From positions 23,373 through 87,372 of the forward strand of contig VGTI01000009.1 in NCBI GenBank assembly GCA_016874735.1: a stretch of DNA of 64,000 nucleotides. Direction: 5' to 3'. This document shows positions 12,401-18,400 of the stretch, piece by piece. A program made the position numbers and the translations under genes. The DNA is from Deltaproteobacteria bacterium. Its GTDB lineage: Bacteria; Bdellovibrionota_B; Oligoflexia; Oligoflexales; CAIYRB01. The notes under the pieces were generated by a model. That model saw nothing but the letters and a program-made list of their open reading frames with translations, was not told where the DNA came from and did no database searches. Numbering within the stretch: position 1 is the first letter of the stretch; each line of letters begins with the position of its first letter.

Positions 12401-15400
12401 CGCGCGCGAGTGAGGTGAAGGCCGGTAGTGCCGTTTTTAGGCTAAAGTCATTACTTGCGCCGTAGGCGGCCGGGTTACCGGCTAGGTCGGTAAGCTTAGC
12501 GCAGATCTTATAGCTACCGTCGGCGCCGAAGTCGTTGGTGTCAGCCTTTGGCATGGTGCCGTAGCCGGTGACACTGGCACAGACGGCCGCAGCGGCGACC
12601 AGCTTATAGGTTACGGTGTCGTAGGCGGTACCTTGGATAGTGCCGGCTAGATCAGTGATTTGGGTTTTCTCTGCCGCGTTGACGTAGCCATCGACAGCAG
12701 TATTGGCAAGAGGCAGCGCCGTGAAGGTAGGCGGCGCCGCTTTCAGCGTCATGGTGGGAGTACTGCCGTATGCCGGCGGATTTAAGGCGTTGTCGGTGAG
12801 TTTGACGCAAACCTTGTAGGCGCCGTCGGCGCCAAAGTTCGGGGAATCGCTGGTGGGCATGAGGCCATAAGTAGTGACCCCGTTGCATGCTGTACTGGCG
12901 GCAACGAGGGCAAATTGACTTAGATCGAAATGAGCTCCCACGGGGGCTGCTGCCAGGGCGTTCGTTTGCGAGCGTTCGGCGAGATTTACGTAGCTGTCAG
13001 CGGCATCACCAGCGAGGGCTACGGATGTGAAAGCGGGTGCTGCTGTTTTAAGTGTGATTGTGCCACTGGCACCGTAGACCGCCGGATTACCCGCGTAATC
13101 TGTTAGTTTTGCACAGATCTTGTAGAGACCATCTACTGTGAAATCGTTGCTGTTGGCAGAGGGGGCGTCGCCGTAGCTAAGATTGCCGTCGCATGTTGTG
13201 CTTTGTGGCACGAGCTTGTAGGCAACGATATCGTAGTAGCTGCCTAAAATCAGGCCGGTCATGAGATTTGATGAACTACGCTCGGCTGCATTAACGTAGG
13301 TATCGAGGGCGTCGTTAGCCAGAGCAAGTGCATGGAACTGTGGTGACGTTGACTTAAGCTCGAATGATGGGCTAGATCCGTAATCCGGTGGGTTGCCACC
13401 ATTGTCGCTAAGACGGATACAAACCTTATAGCTACCGTCTGATGAAAAATCAGAGGATGTACCCAACGGCACTGGCCCATAGGCAAGAGTGTTGTCACAG
13501 GGGGTGGCATCAGTGACTAACTTATAGGCGGCGGTGTCATAGCGGAGACCACTTAATCCAGTTACAATCGGGCTCGTTGATTGGCGATCGCTGCTACTGA
13601 AGTAACCATCGATTGCCTCTGTTGCAAGCTGAACTGAAACAAACTGAGGCGTGGTCGACTTGAGTTGAATTTGGTCGCTATCGCCAAAAACTGGAGGATT
13701 GCCTGCATGGTCCGAGAGCTTGACGCAGACCTTATAAGTCCCATCACCACCAAAGTCAGTCGAGTTCGACCGCGGGAGAATTCCGTAAGGTAGGGCATTG
13801 TCGCAGCTGAAGTTGCTTGAAACCAAGTAATAATCGACCGTATCGTAGAGGCTTGCCACCAAGTTCCCAACTAAAGGATTACTTGTTAGCCGCTCGCTCG
13901 CCGTGATGTATCCATCGGCCGCGTCATTTATAAGCGCAATATTCGTGAACACCGGTGCGTTTCGTTTCAGTTGAATCGGAGAGCTGCTACCAAATGCAGG
14001 GGTGTTGCCGGCTATGTCGGTAAGCTTAGCGCAAATTTTATAAACTCCGTCACTAACAAAATCTGCACTTGATGAAACTGGAATGTTTCCGTAACTAACT
14101 GCGTTGCTACTGCAGTTAGTTCCATCGGTGACGAGAGCGTAGATAGCTTGATCAAAATTTAGGCCTGAAGCTTGGGTAGATAAATCATTGGTTATAAGGC
14201 TCTCTGCCAAATTGATATGACCATCGAGCGCTGGGCCGGCGAGGGCTAATGATGTGAAATGAGGTAGTGCAGTCTTTAACGTAATCGATCCACTTGCCCC
14301 GTAGGCTGCAGGGTTAGCTGCTTGATCCTCGAGCCTTACGCACACTTTGTAAGATCCGTCGGTGGCGAATGCGGCGTCGTCACTTTGGGGCATCGCCCCG
14401 TACGTAAGAGTCTGATCGCATGCCTGCGCTGCAGCTACCACTTTGTAGGTGGCGGTATCAAAGTGACTGCCGACAGGCGCGCTTAATAATTGAGAAGCGG
14501 AGGTGTGCTCAGCGGCATTGAGGTAGCCGTCGGTGACGGCACCATTTAAAGCCACCGATATAAACGCAGGTTGTGATGTTTTTACCGTGAAACTTGGCGA
14601 CTGGTCGTAGTCAGGCGCGTTGTTGGCAAGGTCGGTGAGCTTGACGCAAACCTTGTAAATACCGTCGGCACTGATGTCACTAGTATTTGCATCAGGTAAA
14701 GCTCCGTAAGTGAGAGAACTATCGCAGGTGGTCGCCACTGGAACGATTTTGTATGTGGCATGATCGAATTCGCTACCCTGAGCAGGGTTAACTAGGGGCG
14801 TGGTCACGAGCCGGTCTGCCGCATTTAAATAGGTGTCCAGGGCAGCGTTGGCGAGCGAGATTGATGCAAATGTTGGAGGCGCAGTCTTCAGGACGAACGT
14901 TGGACTGGATCCATACTGAGCGGGATTGCCGGCGACATCATTGAGTTTAACGCAGACTTTGTAGGCGCCGTCCGCGCCGAAATCGGATGAAGCGGCAGTC
15001 GGCATCGCACCGTAGCTGATCGATTGGTCGCAGGAGGACGTGCTCGCAACCAACTTATACCCGACTGCATCGTAATTCAAAGCATCAAGATTACCTGCAA
15101 TGGGTTGGGCTGCCTGACGGTCCAAACTACTGACGTAACCATCGGCAGCATCGCCTGCCAAATCTAAGGATGTGAAAGTTGGGGTGGCCCGCTTCAGATC
15201 GAAGCTTGCGGAATGACCAAAGACGGGTGGATTATTCGCTAAGTCCGTTAGTTTAACGCACACTTGATAGGAACCGTCTGCAGCAAATTCGCTTGAGTTC
15301 AGGTTTGGTGTGGTGCCGTAAGATAAAGTGTTGTCACAGGCAGTTATGTCAGTGACGACGGCGTAGGCCACATTGTCATAACGGAGACCTTGGAGATTAC

Positions 15401-18400
15401 TGACTAAAGGCGTATTTAGCTGGTTCTCGCTGGCATTTAAGTAGCCGTCATTCAGGGGTGCCGTAAGATCGATGCTAGTAAATGCCGGTGCGTTCAGTTT
15501 GAGTGTGACGGCGGGGCCTGTCGCGTAGACGGATGGATTTCCAGCACTATCATCAAGCTTTATGCAGATCTTGTAATCGCCGTCCGTTACAAGAATGTTG
15601 TCGTCTGCCTGCGGCATGGACCCATATGTGGCACTGCCATCACAGGTTGCGCTTGCTGCCAACAGTTTGTAGGTGACTGCGTTGTAGCCAGTTGCCACAA
15701 GATTGGCCGCGATCACTGAGGACAAACTGTGATCGGCTGCGCTGATGTATCCATCGGTGGCCACTCCGCTCAAAGCTAAGCTTGTAAAAGACGCTGCTGT
15801 GAGTTTTAGGTTGATGGTTGGGCTGGCGCCGTAAACCGCGGGGTTACCAGCAAAATCTGTGATTTTCGTGCAAACTTTGTACTGGCCGTCGCTAGTGAAA
15901 TCTGGGGATGAAGCGATAGGTTTAGGTCCGTAGTCTGTGATCGTAGCACAGTCCGTCGCCACATCCGTTAATCGGTAGCCCGCTGTGTCAAAACTGGTGC
16001 CGCTAACGTCTCCCACCAGTATGGATGAGCCTTGATGTTCTGCGACATTAATGTAAGTGTCACTCGCATCGTTAGCCAAAGCGAGCGATATGAACGTTGG
16101 TTGCGCTGTTTTCAAAACGATCAAAGGCGTTTCGCCGTAGTCTGCTGGATTGCCTGCGGTGTCGGTGAGCCTGACGCAAATTTTATAGTTACCGTCCGTA
16201 CCAAACGCAGCGGAATCCCCTTTTGGTGCAGGCCCGTAAGGCAGCTGCGCATCGCAGGTCGTCGATGAGGCGACTAGTTTGTATGCAGCTGTGTCAAAGT
16301 CGTTACCTACGAGTGTGGCTGCCATGGCATTTTGAGTGCTGCGCTCGGCCAGATTGATGTAGCCGTCAGCGGCCTCGCCAGCCAGTGATACGGAGATAAA
16401 ATCCGGCAGTGATTTTTTGAGAGTAAAAGTCGGACCCGCCGCATAAACTGGTGGGTTAGAGGTGTTCCATAACTTGACACATATTTTATACAACCCATCA
16501 GGTGCGCCCTGGAGCTCAGTGTTTTGCGGCATCGGCCCATAAGTAAGCGCTTCGTCGCAGGACGCTGCTGCGGGTGCTGCGGCGTATGCGGCTGTGTCGT
16601 AAGTAGCGGCCACGAGCGCTCCAGCGATGGTGCTCGCGAGTTGTGACTCCGCTAGGTTTAAGTAAGTATCAGCGGCCTCGTTTATAAGACTGAGCGAAGT
16701 GAAGGTAGGAGGAACTCGGATTTTATTCCAACCAATGACGGTCGCCGTCGCTAAATCCTGCCAGTTCGGAGCGAAATCAGCGCCAACGATACAGAGCTTG
16801 ATAGCACCGTCGGGGTAGCTACTTATGTCGTCAGTGATAGGAAGGGATACCATCCTCTCGCTACTATAGCCGGCAGCTAACGTGCAGTCAGTGGATGCAG
16901 CCATGCCAATTTTATATTTGTATTTGACGACGCCAGTACCGCCTACCGTGATATTCTGCGCGGTGATCAGGCTACTTCCGCTCGGTTGTCCATCGGCAGT
17001 CGCCGCGATATTGGCAACCACCGTTGTTGTTGTCGTTGCTTGTGTAGTGCCGGAGCCGATCCGACCGGCAATAGTGAAGGGACCAGCGAGACTTCCCGTC
17101 ACGGTCGCGAGGTAGGTACCGTCACCTTGATCGCTAGCCGGAACGGGGGTCGCCTCAGTAAAGGTCCCGGCGCCACTCTGCTGGATAAATTCAACTGCTT
17201 GACCGCCACTACGCAAGTTGTTACCGGCCGTGTCTCTAGCCGTGAAAGTGAGCGTTGCCTGACTGCCTGGTGCGATCGATACGGGTGAGGCAACTAGCGA
17301 ATTCGCAATATCAATGGGACCAGGTACAACTGCGAGGTTAGTAGAGGCCGCTGCAGGGGCATTATTGACCGAGGCGCTAAAAATCGCTGGAGTGTCTGCC
17401 ATGAGACCTGTAACTAGAGCTTCATAGGTGCCATTCTGGCGATCGGTTGCCGCGAGTGGGAACAACTCGGTAAAAGTGGACCCGCCGGCGGCGACGTTAA
17501 AGCTGACCTGAGCTCCACCTGATTGAATTCGGTTACCGGCGAAGTCAAAAGCCGTGAGACGAATCGTCGCCGTGCTTCCTGATGCAACGGTTCCGGATCC
17601 TCCCAACGTTGCCAGAGTCGAGGTGCTACCAGATATCGCTCCGGGTACGACGCTGATTCCGACCGTATTGCTGACCGGATCCCCGTTGACCACGGCTGCT
17701 AGGGCCGTTGCTGTCCCAGCCATCTTGCCGGTGATCGTGAATCGGTATGTTCCGTTACCAAGGTCAGTTCCTGGTAACGGGAAAGATTCATAGAAGGTAC
17801 TCGTTCCACCCGTGTGGGTCAGAGCAGTGGTAGCGCCACCAGTTGCGAGTGGCGCACCTGTGATATCCCGTGCCTGAAGCACGATATTTACTGGTAAGCC
17901 CGACGCAAGACTTGAATGCCCACCGGTTAGGACTAAGGTACTTTGAGCTGCTACGACTGGCCCAACGCGTGTCTTTTGATTGCTATTGAGGTACATCGAA
18001 CGATTACCGGCCTCGTCCTCACAGACTATGGCGAAGTGGTATCTTGTTGATGGGGTTAGACCACTCAATACATAAGTGTTGATATTTTGAGATCCGAATA
18101 TCCCGTTGAGAGGTATGCCGCCATTGGCCGTGATGTTGGCTAGGCTGTCGATATTTGCGATAGTTGACTTATAAACGAAGTACTTTAGATGGTCCGCGGC
18201 ACTTTGGTCGTCAGTTCCTATAGTCCAACCTATAGTCACAGAAGTGTCCGTGTAACTTGTGACATTGAGAGTGCCGCCTGCGCCAACGACCGGCGGTGTG
18301 GTATCGGCAGTCGTAGTCACGTTAGCCATTTGGTAGAGAGTTTTGTGCCCAAGTTCATCGGTGGCAACTACGTTGAAGTAATAGGTCGTACCAGGTGTTA

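Noticed and set aside
3507..16706. CRISPR array or transposon-derived repeats
   Set aside because: Units are 306 bp, diverged and continuously coding in one frame; there are no spacers or short identical repeats.
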